DNA of 64,000 nt from Galeopsis tetrahit (Eukaryota > Streptophyta > Magnoliopsida > Lamiales > Lamiaceae), in the NCBI GenBank assembly GCA_963675135.1, contig OY776131.1, forward strand, positions 37,223,381-37,287,380. Reading direction: 5' to 3'. Both the position numbers and the translations under genes were made by a program. The notes beneath the pieces are model-generated. The model made no database searches. It was not told the origin of the DNA and worked only from the letters and a program-made list of their open reading frames with translations. The first letter of the stretch is position 1. Each line of letters opens with the position of its first letter. Positions 10,851 through 22,100 of the stretch are shown in pieces.

Positions 10851-11668
10851 CCTTATTTAATCAATTTACTATGAATAGATATAGTATTTCCAAAAGAAGA
10901 AAACTGGCAAGGGCCATACCTGATACATGTGACAATCAACACAAAATATTACCAGTTGCAAACAATGGAGGGCTATCTTCACTTGTTAGTGTATAAATTA
11001 TTTCCACTTGTACCTGAAAGAACACACACATACACACAACATGTGTGTGTGTAATATATATGCTGAAAATTAATGTTGGAATTTGGAGCAGGTATGGCCA
11101 GGGACATTTCTATGAAATTAAATTAATTAATGATTGATATTATAGTGAATATATAAATATATAGTAGCATATAAATGCATGTGATATTTTGATAAAACCA
11201 GAGGGCATGCACCCAGTAATGTGTAAATGGTATTTGAGTTGAGTGGGAAGGATGGGTACTGCCACAAACTCAGGAGCTTCATCATCATCACGCAATTACC
11301 AATTATATATGCTTCAACAATTCAATTATGTTATTAAAGAAACAATATATACCATTTTGACTAGGCCAATTTTGTGTGGGTTAATTTTTGGCCAAGAAAT
11401 TATGGGCAATATTGTACATGTAATACCCTTTTATTTAAGGAAGAGACTAAAAAATATCGCAAGTCAAAATCAGATCAAATGGATTTTCTCAAAAAAAAAA
11501 AAAAACAAACAAAGGAGAAATGTGTGTTATTGCAAGAGTCTGTAGTAACACACACTTGCTCTTATAGTAACAGGCCTGAGAACAGATTTTTATGTTTGTC
11601 TTGCACGATTTAAAAAAAATATATATATATTTGACTTGATTCGACCTGCGAGTTTTTATGTCTTTATT

Positions 11669-11880
11669 ATTAGGAATTAATATACACGAATTAATATTCA
11701 ACCTCTCTATAAGTTCAGATTAAATAAAATTCTTTCATAGTACCAGAGCCTAAGGCTCACACCCACATATCCTAGGTTCGATTTCTGTTGAAAGCAACTC
11801 CAATCCACAAGTAGAGGAGAAATATTAAAAATTAATATATAAGAATTAATTTTCGAACTCACCACAAGTTACTAAACTAT
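11669..11880 (+). mobile_element. TRIM-like miniature LTR element, damaged
   Basis: A left LTR-like piece (GGAATTAATATACACGAATT, CCTCTCTATAAGTTCAGATT) is followed by TAGTACCAGAGCC, which resembles a Met-tRNA primer binding site. A short internal segment (CCTAGGTTCGATTTC, GCAACTCCAATCCAC) leads to AGTAGAGGAGAAA, a polypurine-like run, and a second copy of the AATTAATATATAAGAATTAA sequence. No coding capacity. Confidence 0.45.
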
Positions 11881-12563
11881 GCTAATATAATAGTCTATTT
11901 GCCTTTTTTTCTTCTTATAATTTTTAATATATTTGGAGTATATATATTGGGTCTTAATTTGTAAATATTAAATAAATATATATATATATATATATATATT
12001 AAAAATTGGGATTGTTATAATTATTAAAAAAAATTAGGTAATAGAGAGAAATTGGGGTTGTACTGTACGTAATGCAAGTAGTATTGTTTTATAACTTTAA
12101 GAAGCAGAAGTAGAATTAATCATATTTTATCATGTTGAGTATTATATAAAATTATTACAAAATATTGCTGTTTTTTTTTTTTCCATTCATAGCTCGTTCG
12201 ATATTAGTAAATGCTTAATTATTTTTAAATGGATAGACTTTTATTTGTAGATCATTATGAACATAATGAATTTTTTAGGATTATTAATTATATACATCGA
12301 TCTATAGTGGAGTATATATTAGTTATAAGGGGAATCCAAATTTACCAATTATGTAATAAGAAAAAAGTACAATATAGTACAAACTGAGTTTGTGGATAAG
12401 TTCTTGATTCCCCTTCCAATTCAATTCATCACACGCTCTTTAACTGCATGTCAACTATAGAGTAATATATACTTCTAACTCCTGTCAAGTACATATATGC
12501 ATTAATTAATAGACTTGATTGATTCATATGCCAAATTAATGCTTAATTTTTTTTTCCTATATA

Positions 12564-12704
12564 TGTTCCAATTTTCGTATTTCACCTTATTAAATTTTTA
12601 ACACGTGTCGTTCCCAATATTATAGAACGTTGATTATTTTTTAATATAACACGTGTCAATTATTCATATAGTGTAATAAGATATGGAACACCAAAATTGA
12701 AACA
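12564..12704. mobile_element. Imperfect inverted-repeat MITE carrying two CACGTGTC motifs
   Basis: Ends GTTCCAATTTT and AAAATTGAAAC are inverted, with TTCACCTTATTAA and TAATAAGATATGGAA partly complementary inside. It carries CACGTGTC at 12602-12609 and 12650-12657, the G-box/ABRE-like core bound by bZIP and bHLH factors in plants. It lies about 420 bp upstream of the SAUR start at 13126. Whether it regulates that gene is inference. Confidence 0.4.
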
Positions 12705-13031
12705 ACGGATATCATTCAATATATGCATTTATCATGTATTCATGTATGTATAATGTATGTTTGAGTTTCTAGCTACAATGGAATTATATATATATATATA
12801 TATATAGCTCAAGCCTAAAACTATGGGCATTGGGCACGGGTCGGCACACTTGTATATAAAGGAAAAAAATAAATCCAGACAAGTTGGGGGGTACATTGAT
12901 GTATGAACCTTGATCTAAATAATGCATGCATATGCAAAGTAGCTATGTGTTCATTTGGACCCCACTATAATTGTAATTGTCTTCACAATCACTAACTCAA
13001 CACAAGTAACTCAACTCTTAACTAACCAACC

Positions 13032-13042
13032 TATATATATAT
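13032..13042 (+). promoter_or_regulatory. TATA box of the first SAUR gene
   Basis: TATATATATAT lies 84-94 bp upstream of the ATG at 13126, a normal distance for a plant gene with a short leader. Other AT repeats nearby make it less certain. Confidence 0.5.
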
Positions 13043-13125
13043 CCCCAACTCAATATAAGTTTCTTACACCACCAACATCAAACATCCCTCCTCTTGTTGT
13101 CTACAACTTAGTTATACATCTAATT

Positions 13126-13461
13126 ATGGGGTTTAGATTCCATACAATGGTGCATCATGCTAAACACATTGTTCGTCGCAATCATTATGCTTCATCATCG
13201 TCTTCTTCTTCATCTTCCTCTTCTGCAACGGAAAAACTAGAGCATGTTCCAAAGGGTCATTTGGCTGTTTATGTTGGGGAGAATAAGCATAAGAATCGGT
13301 TTATCGTCCCGATTTCTTACTTGAGTCATCCCCTATTTCAAGACTTGTTGAGGAGGTCCGAAGAAGAATATGGGTTTGATCATCCCATGGGAGGCTTAAC
13401 CATTCCTTGCACTGAATATGCATTCAAGAATGTTACTTATTACTTGGATGGGTTAAACTAG
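13126..13461 (+). CDS. SAUR family protein (small auxin-up RNA)
   Basis: Intronless, 111 residues. SAURs are short auxin-inducible proteins; family members inhibit PP2C-D phosphatases and so promote plasma-membrane proton pumping and cell expansion. Seen: a basic His-rich N-terminus, an 11-serine run (residues 23-33), then the SAUR core VPKGHLAVYVGE, RFIVPISYLSHPLFQDLL, EEEYGFDHPMGGLTIPC. This core is complete. The frame extends 57 codons upstream to another ATG (12955). I chose 13126 because the TATA box lies between the two and the extra residues are unlike the family. It is followed 2.9 kb later by another SAUR in the same direction, a typical tandem cluster. Confidence 0.93.
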   Translation: MGFRFHTMVHHAKHIVRRNHYASSSSSSSSSSSATEKLEHVPKGHLAVYVGENKHKNRFIVPISYLSHPLFQDLLRRSEEEYGFDHPMGGLTIPCTEYAFKNVTYYLDGLN

Positions 13462-14159
13462 CTAGCTCTAAAGAGAAAAATATCCATTGGCCGGTGTGAT
13501 TTCTAGGATGATTAGTATTTAGTTAATCAGCCTCCATTTTTGTATTTATATATATGCATGAAAATGTGTATATATTAATTTTTCAGTTTCAGTTTGTCTC
13601 CCTCCCATTCAGGAAACTAGCTAGTTATAAAATGTCGTTTTGAATTGTTGTGAAAATGTGAGAGAATAATATAATGAAATGTGAGAGAATAGTTTAAAAA
13701 AAAAAAATGAATGAAAAACTTTTATTGAAACGTACTAAAAAAAAGTTTAGCCAAATATTTTCAGTATTGACAAATTAAACTTGCTCATATTAACCATATA
13801 AACGTGTGCGCGCAAAAGAATATATAATAGATGCTGAGACGTTCATCAGACATCAAATCTACAACCAATTGAGTTCATAAAAATCAAACTGAAAAAGATA
13901 TACTATAATTCTCAATTATTTTCTAGCTACATCGAAATGGTTGACCTTAGAATTTCTTGAAAAAGAAAGTAGAGAAGAAGCACAGGAGTCGTGGAAGGCG
14001 GTGTGCTTCAATAAACTTCATGTGATTGGTCCAGTTGACCACAAATATATATATATATATAATGCGTGTTCATACGCCATTTCCCAGACTATACTTCCAT
14101 GCATTAATGAACTTATACTTAAATACAAAAACTGATCAGATGCATTAATTAATTAAATC

Positions 14160-14164
14160 AACTC

Positions 14165-14200
<36 letters not shown>
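14160..14200. repeat. TA dinucleotide microsatellite
   Basis: An uninterrupted TA run of about 30 bp. Similar shorter runs occur near 12785, 14045, 22519 and 36281. Confidence 0.8.
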
Positions 14201-14203
<3 letters not shown>

Positions 14204-14378
14204 CGGAAATGGTCAATGTAATCGCCTAATTAAAAAATAATGTCCGGACCATGAAAATTGTAAGGAAAAAGCAACTTGGATCAAGATTATTGAATGATTT
14301 ATTTAAGTTGTTCAAGCAAAAATTACTTTTCAATGAAAAATAAAATCACGTACAATTATGACCATGAACTACATCTTA

Positions 14379-14606
14379 GGACATGTTTGCTTCATGGGTT
14401 GAGATAAAATGAGTTTAGATGTAGTGGTATATGTAAACTTTAGCTTCATAAACCCGGGGAGGCTGAGTTGGTTAAACCCATGAAATCTAGCTTATAAAAT
14501 CCGAGTCAGAGTGTTTAAAGTTACGAGCAACCAAACTTGAGAAAAAATGGGTTTACATATCAAACTCTTCACTAAACTCCCCTAAACTCATGAAGCAAAT
14601 ATGCCC
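14379..14606. mobile_element. Harbinger-like MITE, copy 1
   Basis: A 228-bp element with terminal inverted repeats GGACATGTTTGCTTCATGGG and the complement of CTCATGAAGCAAATATGCCC. The left flank is TTA; the right flank AAA is altered. The same family is at 33380-33617 with a clean TAA duplication. No coding capacity. Confidence 0.75.
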
Positions 14607-14909
14607 AAATAGTGAAAACAGTATGAATACTAAGGGAGTGTTTGCAAACTAAACAACTTTTTATATCTTTTTTTTTTTTTTTCAAAAGGGTGAGAAATTT
14701 TTTTTGAAAATAAATTATTCTGAAAACAGTTTCCTAAATGTGGCTGAAGAGGATCCGATCTGTCGAGAGTTGTGCAGTGTTGACAATTGGTGATTCAATT
14801 AATTTATTCTTGTTACTAATTGGAGTAGTTCGTATCATCTAATCAATCAACTGATTTCTTTATTGAAAGTTAATTATACATTTTTGTCGTACAAAACGAT
14901 GATATAATA

Positions 14910-15162
14910 CTCCGATCCCTCCGTTTTTTTTAAAAGATATTTTAGAGTAATTGACTAGAATTAAGAAAATGTATGTTTTAATAAATATACCCTCAACAAT
15001 AAAAGAGATTTCTAATTACATTAATGTCATTCTAGAAATTATGATTATTTCCAAAGTTAAAGGAAGGACATAATTGGAATAAATCGAGTAAAAATTCTAA
15101 AACATCCTACATTTATATAGGAGATAAAAGGTTTAAAACATCTTAAAAAAAACCGGAGGGAG
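14910..15162. mobile_element. Stowaway (Tc1/mariner) MITE
   Basis: Begins CTCCGATCCCTCCGTTTT and ends AACCGGAGGGAG, flanked by TA on both sides. This is the usual Stowaway terminus and target. Confidence 0.8.
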
Positions 15163-16183
15163 TATAACTTATCATGTATACGTATAATAATAATCTCATA
15201 TTTTGTTTCAACATATATCGTGTATGCACAATACTACTACGTACAATTATACATATTTTCATGAGAAGGTTACGTAAACCTTATTTACCATGCACTAAAA
15301 ATACTAAGATTTTGTAAGAACTAATACTAGCAAGTAGCAAATATTAATTCTTACAAAACAATATTGGTGAAATAAAATCTAAAATAAATAAAATGCAATA
15401 TACTTGAGATCCAAGGAAAAATAAATAAATAAACTTATTGACTCTGGCGTACTTTTTTAATGGCCAAGTAAGAACATGCATTAAGCTCGGTCATGAATAA
15501 AATATTAATACATTCCAATAATTTGCAATAACAGTTAATCAAGACAACCATAAAAAGGTCAAGCACTTCACAAAGACATGTGCAGAGGATCCCAATGGAT
15601 GAAAAGAGAAATCAAGATTTTCATAGGGATACTCGTTAAAATATTATTTTATTCGCAAATTATTTCGTTTTATTAACAACTTTCATAATTTATTTACTAA
15701 GCTTATATATGCACTATCAAAATTTACATAGTTATAAACGTACAAGTGTTCAAAACGAAACTAATATAGATAGATGAGACTAGTATATGTAACATAAAAT
15801 CTGAAAATTAAATGTGTAGTATTTTAGTAAAATAAAACCTGAAAATAAAAATAGTGTTACTTTTTTTTTCTTTTTAAAAGTAAAGCAACCCCACCCTCTA
15901 TAATGGCAAGAAAGGTTGTCATATGCTGGAAGCCATAAAAAAGATTTAAGTAAAATAAAATGCATAGTTGCCAGAACATACCATTACAATGTAATTGGTT
16001 AGAAGGCTCTCATCTCCTATATGTTGTTGCCCTTGTTTTCAGGAATCTGCAATAAAAGCAGACGCTTATGATAACTTGAAAGGTACATGTGGGGTTCCAG
16101 AAGCATGTGATGTGATGATGTATGGATAAATAAATGTATAGTATTTTTTTAAAATCATTTACTTTGAATTTCATGACAGAAGC
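15163..16183. other. Intergenic DNA between MITEs and the second SAUR
   Basis: AT-rich. No coding sequence or repeat structure that I could support. Confidence 0.6.
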
Positions 16184-16251
16184 CACGTGCTTCCCTCGGT
16201 AAGAGAATCAACTCCCTGGCTTCCAGATTCCAGCAACAACAGTATATATAG
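16184..16251 (+). promoter_or_regulatory. Promoter of the second SAUR: G-box and TATA box
   Basis: CACGTG at 16184-16189 (a core recognised by PIF/bHLH and bZIP factors, known regulators of many SAURs) and GTATATATA at 16242-16250, about 75 bp before the ATG. Control by light or hormone is inference. Confidence 0.55.
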
Positions 16252-16323
16252 AGCATCAATCTTCAAACATTTGAATTCAAAATATCCCATATTGAAACCA
16301 AACCAAACCAAACTAAAGCAGCC

Positions 16324-16617
16324 ATGGCTATTCGTATGACAGGTTTGATTTCAAATGCTAAGCAATTCTACAAGCTTCAATCCCTCCTAAATAAAAACAA
16401 CAGAGATGTGCCAAAGGGGCATATGGCAGTTTATGTAGGAGGAGAGTTTCAGAGGAAAAGATACGTGGTTCCCATATCGTACCTGAATGATCCTTCGTTT
16501 CAAGATTTGCTAAACCGAGCAGAAGAGGAATTCGGCTTCAATCATCCCATGGGAGGTCTAACAATTCCCTGCACTGAGAATGCCTTCATTGAGTTAACTT
16601 CAAGAATGCAGCTGTAA
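16324..16617 (+). CDS. SAUR family protein, SAUR20-24-like
   Basis: Intronless, 97 residues, the usual length of the short SAUR20-24 clade. These proteins promote cell expansion by blocking PP2C-D phosphatases. Seen: N-terminal MAIRMTGLISNAKQ, then DVPKGHMAVYVGGE, KRYVVPISYLNDPSFQDLLN and EEEFGFNHPMGGLTIPC, all core features intact. The start is clear: GCCATGGCT context with a TATA box upstream. In the 3' flank, TGTAGATTC near 16703 weakly resembles the central part of the DST mRNA-instability element described for SAUR transcripts; I give this little weight. Confidence 0.95.
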   Translation: MAIRMTGLISNAKQFYKLQSLLNKNNRDVPKGHMAVYVGGEFQRKRYVVPISYLNDPSFQDLLNRAEEEFGFNHPMGGLTIPCTENAFIELTSRMQL

Positions 16618-17646
16618 CGATGAAACAACAGCAGTGATCAATACTTCTAATCTTTTTTTGTATTCTTTAGTTCAAACAATAGCTGTAGGTAGAATGCAGA
16701 GTGTAGATTCATGGATTCAGTCTCCCATTAATGTAAGAGACAAGGATATATATTTTTACCTTATATATACACAAAAATAAATCTTGATTTTTCAGTTAAA
16801 AGCACCTTGTTACTGCACAAAACATCTTCATTTACAACCAAAAAAAGATAGTTGAGCAGTCAGAACTAACGACATGTTAAGATTGAATCTTCATTCAGGA
16901 CTTCACATAATTATGTTCCTGAAATAATATGAAATGTAAGTAATTATTTTTTACATTCAAGGCAATGGTTTCTTGTATATTATGGTTTGATAACAAAGCA
17001 TCCGTAGGTCTCAATTCAATGAGTATAAAATAAAATATCTAAAAAAACAAAGAATAGTAGCAGAGGCTACCATTTTCAACCTCACAGTCAAACTGAATTA
17101 AATGAATACGACATCAAAATGGTCCCACACGTTCTACAAACACATTTAATGGTCTTTCCATAATGTAGTGAGCATCTTGCAGTCAACGTTCACAAATCCT
17201 AACTCTCCAGAAAATCATCCACTACAAACTGTTCATTATTTGTTTCCGCTACGTCAAAGGCAAAAAAATACAATTTTCAGGAGGCTTTCATGGGAAGAAA
17301 AGGGGTTCGAACTATAGTCTATAGTCCATAATTCTTGGATACAAGAGAATACAAGATACAATATTTCAAAGCTGGTTATTATATGAGCTTAATATTAATT
17401 TAAAGCCACCATTTGAGGAAACCCATATGAGCTTTAATCAATCATTAAGCCTTTCTAAGTAGATTATTAGTACATCATTGACCCTGATTTCACTCCCCAA
17501 ATTGGCCTCTTAAAGATACCAAATACATTGTATACATATAAGCAAGAATAATCATCTGCCGCATTCTCCAAAAATCTCGATATCAAAAAAAAAATGTGTC
17601 AACAATAACACCAATCAAATTCACGTGAGATCAGAAACCTACCTCA

Positions 17647-17727
17647 AATGTCCCTAAAGCTCATCTGGTAGTTTATGTGGGTTGTCCCAATATCATAATC
17701 TGAACCATCATCCATCTTTAAAATCTG
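17647..17727 (+). pseudogene. SAUR gene relic
   Basis: In one frame NVPKAHLVVYVGC, matching the SAUR core start, followed directly by sequence equivalent to VPIS, a broken Tyr, then LNHHPSL in another frame. The segment between the two core blocks (about nine residues) is missing, and nothing before or after is SAUR-like. It is the third SAUR unit of the tandem cluster, truncated and frameshifted. Confidence 0.65.
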
Positions 17728-19152
17728 TTATGTCAAGCGGAGGGGTTGTTTGGTCTCATCCTTTGGCTGGAGGAAGCTTCAGCTAAGTAGGCTTGTCAGC
17801 CGAGTGTTTCATGAATTAATGAATGAAGTTCATTGCCTCATCGACAATAGATGTGAGGCCCTATAGAAAACTTCAGTTGATTACTGAAAATACTATCAAA
17901 GCATAGGAATTTGATCATTCTAAATATACAGCCAGTAGTAGCCAGCTTTCCAAAATAATGCTGCTATACAAGCAGGAATCTTTAATAATCAACATAAACT
18001 GAACCTGAATTGCAGTGTGCCAATAATGAGAAGTTCAAATGGCTGGAAAACAACACATAACCTACCTCATATGTTTTACAATCTCGAATATGCAAAGGGT
18101 GCACAACAATCAATATAAGCAAAGATCAGAAGAAATCCATAAAATTAGGATAAAAAAATCCTATCAACCCTGAAACTAGTAAAACAAGCAGCAGACGTTG
18201 AGTGGTGGATCTACCTTTAAGTTTTGACTCCTTATTTCGCTAACTCAGTCTCCACCATATGTGATAAGCTTTTTGCCCAAATTTTTCTGTCAGAAACTCA
18301 AACATACATACAAAAATCATTATGCTTCTTAGATTTGCGAAAAATCAGGACTAAACCCAAATGACGACCAATAATATAATATGAAGCCTTGAGTTCGGAA
18401 CACAATTTTGCAATAAGCAAGAGATTTTTTTATCAACTTGGGAATTTCATTCTTTACAACAGTCTATTCATGCATGAACTTACAATAGTTGAGATAACAA
18501 GACACTGAATACGAAATGCATCAATTTCTTCTAAAAAAATCTCCAGTAAATCCTAATTAAAACATAACAGATACAACCATCCAACATGATGTCCAATTAC
18601 AAAAAGCTTTATTATGTAAGTAATTAAGGGCTGGGTTTGAGAGCCCTTGATACATGGCAGTGAATATATACTAGAAATACAATAAAGGGCACAGATGCCA
18701 TCCTCAAATTAAAGCTATAATATACCCTTCTAATTTCGACTCAGAACCCCTCACCCAAGCCTCACAAAAAAAATAAAAAAAATATGAAAAAGCAATGGCT
18801 ATCTGCTTCAACTCTGACCAGCTCAAAACCATCTGCAAGTTACATATTCTAAGGCAGCTTACATTTAGCTTTTTCGAGGATTTACAACAGACTTGCAGAA
18901 TCTCAAGACACTTCCATTTGCCTCAACTTACTACATTTGACTCAAATTATAGTGTTTCTTCCGTGAAGATACTTCCACCACATCAAGAATTTTCGGCAAA
19001 TTTCAGCACAGAACACTGTAGCCATTATATTATACTATCACACAAGCGGCCACCTTATTGCAGGAGCACATATCATTAGGGATACGAATTAGGGTATCAG
19101 ATATAAAGGAAATGCATTCATTTCTCCAGCGATACACCAATATATCTTAACC
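17728..19152. other. Intergenic DNA and probable MRL1 3' UTR
   Basis: No coding sequence is supported. The part next to 19153 is expected to hold the MRL1 3' UTR and polyadenylation site (minus strand). Confidence 0.5.
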
Positions 19153-22100
19153 TTACTCCAATGACAAATGGCCAGTTCTGATTTTACGTTGTTGCCGGCT
19201 TATGCCTGAGTTTAGATGTCCTAGTAATGGGCTAATATCTAGTGTTCTTTCATGGAAGGAAGAATCACGCTTCGGCTGAAACCACTTCCTTATGGTAATA
19301 CCATTTACACGGATCTTTCCGTATGATTCATTCCCTTGATAAGATAGTCCCAGTCTCCTCAACAACGCTGCAACTGCTTGGCTTATCCTGTTTAGCAAAT
19401 GAAAGAAAATCAGAAATTTTAAATTTTTAAAAGCTAAACCAACATTTAGAAAAATAAATCACCCATACTTGATATTCAACAACTGAATTGCTGAAAGTTA
19501 ACAAGAAAATAGATGAAGATACAACATGCCTTTGGGAAAGGAAGAAAACTCCCATGGATCAAAGATTCTGGTATTATCCATGAAGTAATACAAAGAACTT
19601 TTCATCCATGGCTAACCTAGAATGTGTCTCTAAGTCAAACCCGTCAATGAATATTTATATCAGTTTAATCTCAAAAGCTACTAATCAAGAACTATTTGAC
19701 CGAGAAAACCCAACTAATAGAAATGTATACAGCTTTCAGGCTACAATCTTAAAATAAGTCCAACATAATTCAACAAAAAAAAAAAAGACTTCGACGTTTC
19801 TTGGAAATGAAGTTCACTTCCAGCTGCTTATGCTCTAATCTATAGTAAAATAGCATATGTAGTCTGTCAAGTAAACAAATATCTTATTGGGCCTTTCAAA
19901 GTTCTTATCCAAAAAAAATCCACTTCTAAGGCTCTAGGACTCCATATACAAACAGCAAGCATTAAAGCATGATTTGCTGCCATAATCATGAGTAAATTCC
20001 CTCATTATAGTCTTCTTTACTAGTAAATCCACTTCCAGTTGCTTATTCTCTAACTTATGGTAAAATTGATAAATAGTCACATTCGTAACCTATCGCAAGA
20101 TGGCAAGTAAACAAAAATAAAATAAAATGGAGGATTCAAATTTCATGTCCGCAGAAGAAACTTCTAAGGCTCTTGGATTCCACAGCAGACAACAAGCATT
20201 AAAGCATGATTTTACTGCCACAATCAATATTAAATCCTCTCATTACAGCATCTGTCCCTATAAATCCACTCATAAAACTATAGCATATATAAGAAATTAT
20301 GGAGTGTGCAATCAGACAAGCAAATCCATACAAGAAGCTTCCTTTTCAACTAGGGAAGAATATATTCACCTGCCCGCAATACTAATTGTTTTTTCCCCTG
20401 AAGAAGTTTGAATCTGTGTCTCCTCTACGGGCAGTAAAATAGTTAAATTAGGCACCTTTGCACCTGTCCAAGATTTAGAGAGTGATAAATATAGGAAATA
20501 AAGAAGATTAAATACAAAACTAACTGTGCAGTCCATAAATATGTAGAGCCAGAGGACTTCATAAGATAATTTAATATGCCTAGAGACATATCTTTATCTT
20601 TTACACATTTTTCAATCACCCAAAGCTATTACAAATGTGCCTCAACCATTTTCAAACAGCTTCCCTTCTCTTTCGAAATGTCTAAAGATTTCACTGAATT
20701 GTGCCATTAAATAGTGAACAGATAGTTCAAGTTTCTCCATATCAATGACCATTCGGGCTTAATGGTCAATAGCATTAGAATTTGTATATACACCCACAGA
20801 ATGAAAGGATGAAGTCAATTAATTTTTGAAAGTATGCCATATCAATATTAAACAAAGAGAGTAAGTTGACGATACCAGCAGCAAAGCGATGCTTGAGACT
20901 TTTCAGAACCGTCAAGAGGTATACCTAACCAATTTTTGCAATGCAGGTTAGAGATATGGTATTATCGTTAGCTACATGTGTATAAATGACACTATGGTGT
21001 ACTAGTGCTGGATGTGGCAGGAAGATATCAAATGGTAAATTGAATAATTAATATTGCAACTTACAGCTAGATTGGGCCCAACACCACAGAAACACGTAGA
21101 GATGATGCAATGCTCACATAACAAGAAGAGAACTTATTTAAAATTACAATACTCTCTCATTAAGCTACCAAAGCTCTACTACTTTCTGCATGTAAACTTC
21201 CGAATCCTTGATAATATTCCAAAATGTGATATTAAGGAAGAGACCACCCAAAATACTCGGAAAAAAGTTGTTAGAAGGGACCAATAGCATCTAGTATAGT
21301 GCAGGTGCATGAATCTAAGAGGGAGCCAGGGAGTGGAAAACAAGGATTTATGTAGCTGAATCCAACTAAGTTGGGGATAAGGCGTAATACATTTTATTTT
21401 TGATGCAGAATTTATCGCAAAGAAGTATGCTCACCTCGGCTGTATGAAGCTGAAAGTTTCTCGCATCAACAACAATTGGGCTTTCTTTCAAAGAGACAAA
21501 TGGTATAACTCCAAGAGAAGTGGCCTCCTAAATATTCAAACAAGATCTGTGAATATTACTATCACATAATTTTCAAGATGCAAGTTCTAAATAATCTAGA
21601 GTTTTAAGTACTTAGAAAAAATAAAGAGCTCTTCGAGATGGACAACGGACCTCAACTAAAGACAAAGCGCGGGGATCATATTCTCCGAATCCATCAATCA
21701 AGGAATAGAAGTTTGCGCCTTTTGATGCACCAATATTATAGTCAAGATTCTCAATGAGACTCTTTCTTACAGATACATCATGAGGGAGCTTTAGACAACC
21801 CAAAACAAGCGAAAATTCATCCATTGTAAGTGCCACACCAGCTACAATTGCTTCCCTATACACTGTTAAGACCAAGGATGTCCTGTGGAAAGAAAACACT
21901 CCTAAACCATTAATTGGATGGTATTAAAGTAAGAACCATGATTAGCTGCAGAGATTATTGTGACAAACTATAAACTCTGTTATTTAAATTCTTCGAAAGA
22001 TATCAATCAACGAAGGAGGATGTTTGCTCATGCTGAAAAGAAACCACATCTGAGACAATTAATTTATGACAATCAAACATTAAGATGACCATGTATACAG

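Larger units (their letters stand above)
9000..12560. other. AT-rich intergenic DNA
   Basis: No coding sequence is supported. It contains TA repeats (9002-9040, 10199-10229, 11975-12000), A/T tracts, a CA/GT palindrome near 11014-11052 and the small LTR and CACTA-like remnants listed separately. Confidence 0.7.

Noticed and set aside
12955..13125. Upstream in-frame extension of the first SAUR (57 codons)
   Set aside because: Composition is unlike any SAUR N-terminus and the TATA box lies inside it; the ATG at 13126 fits the family.
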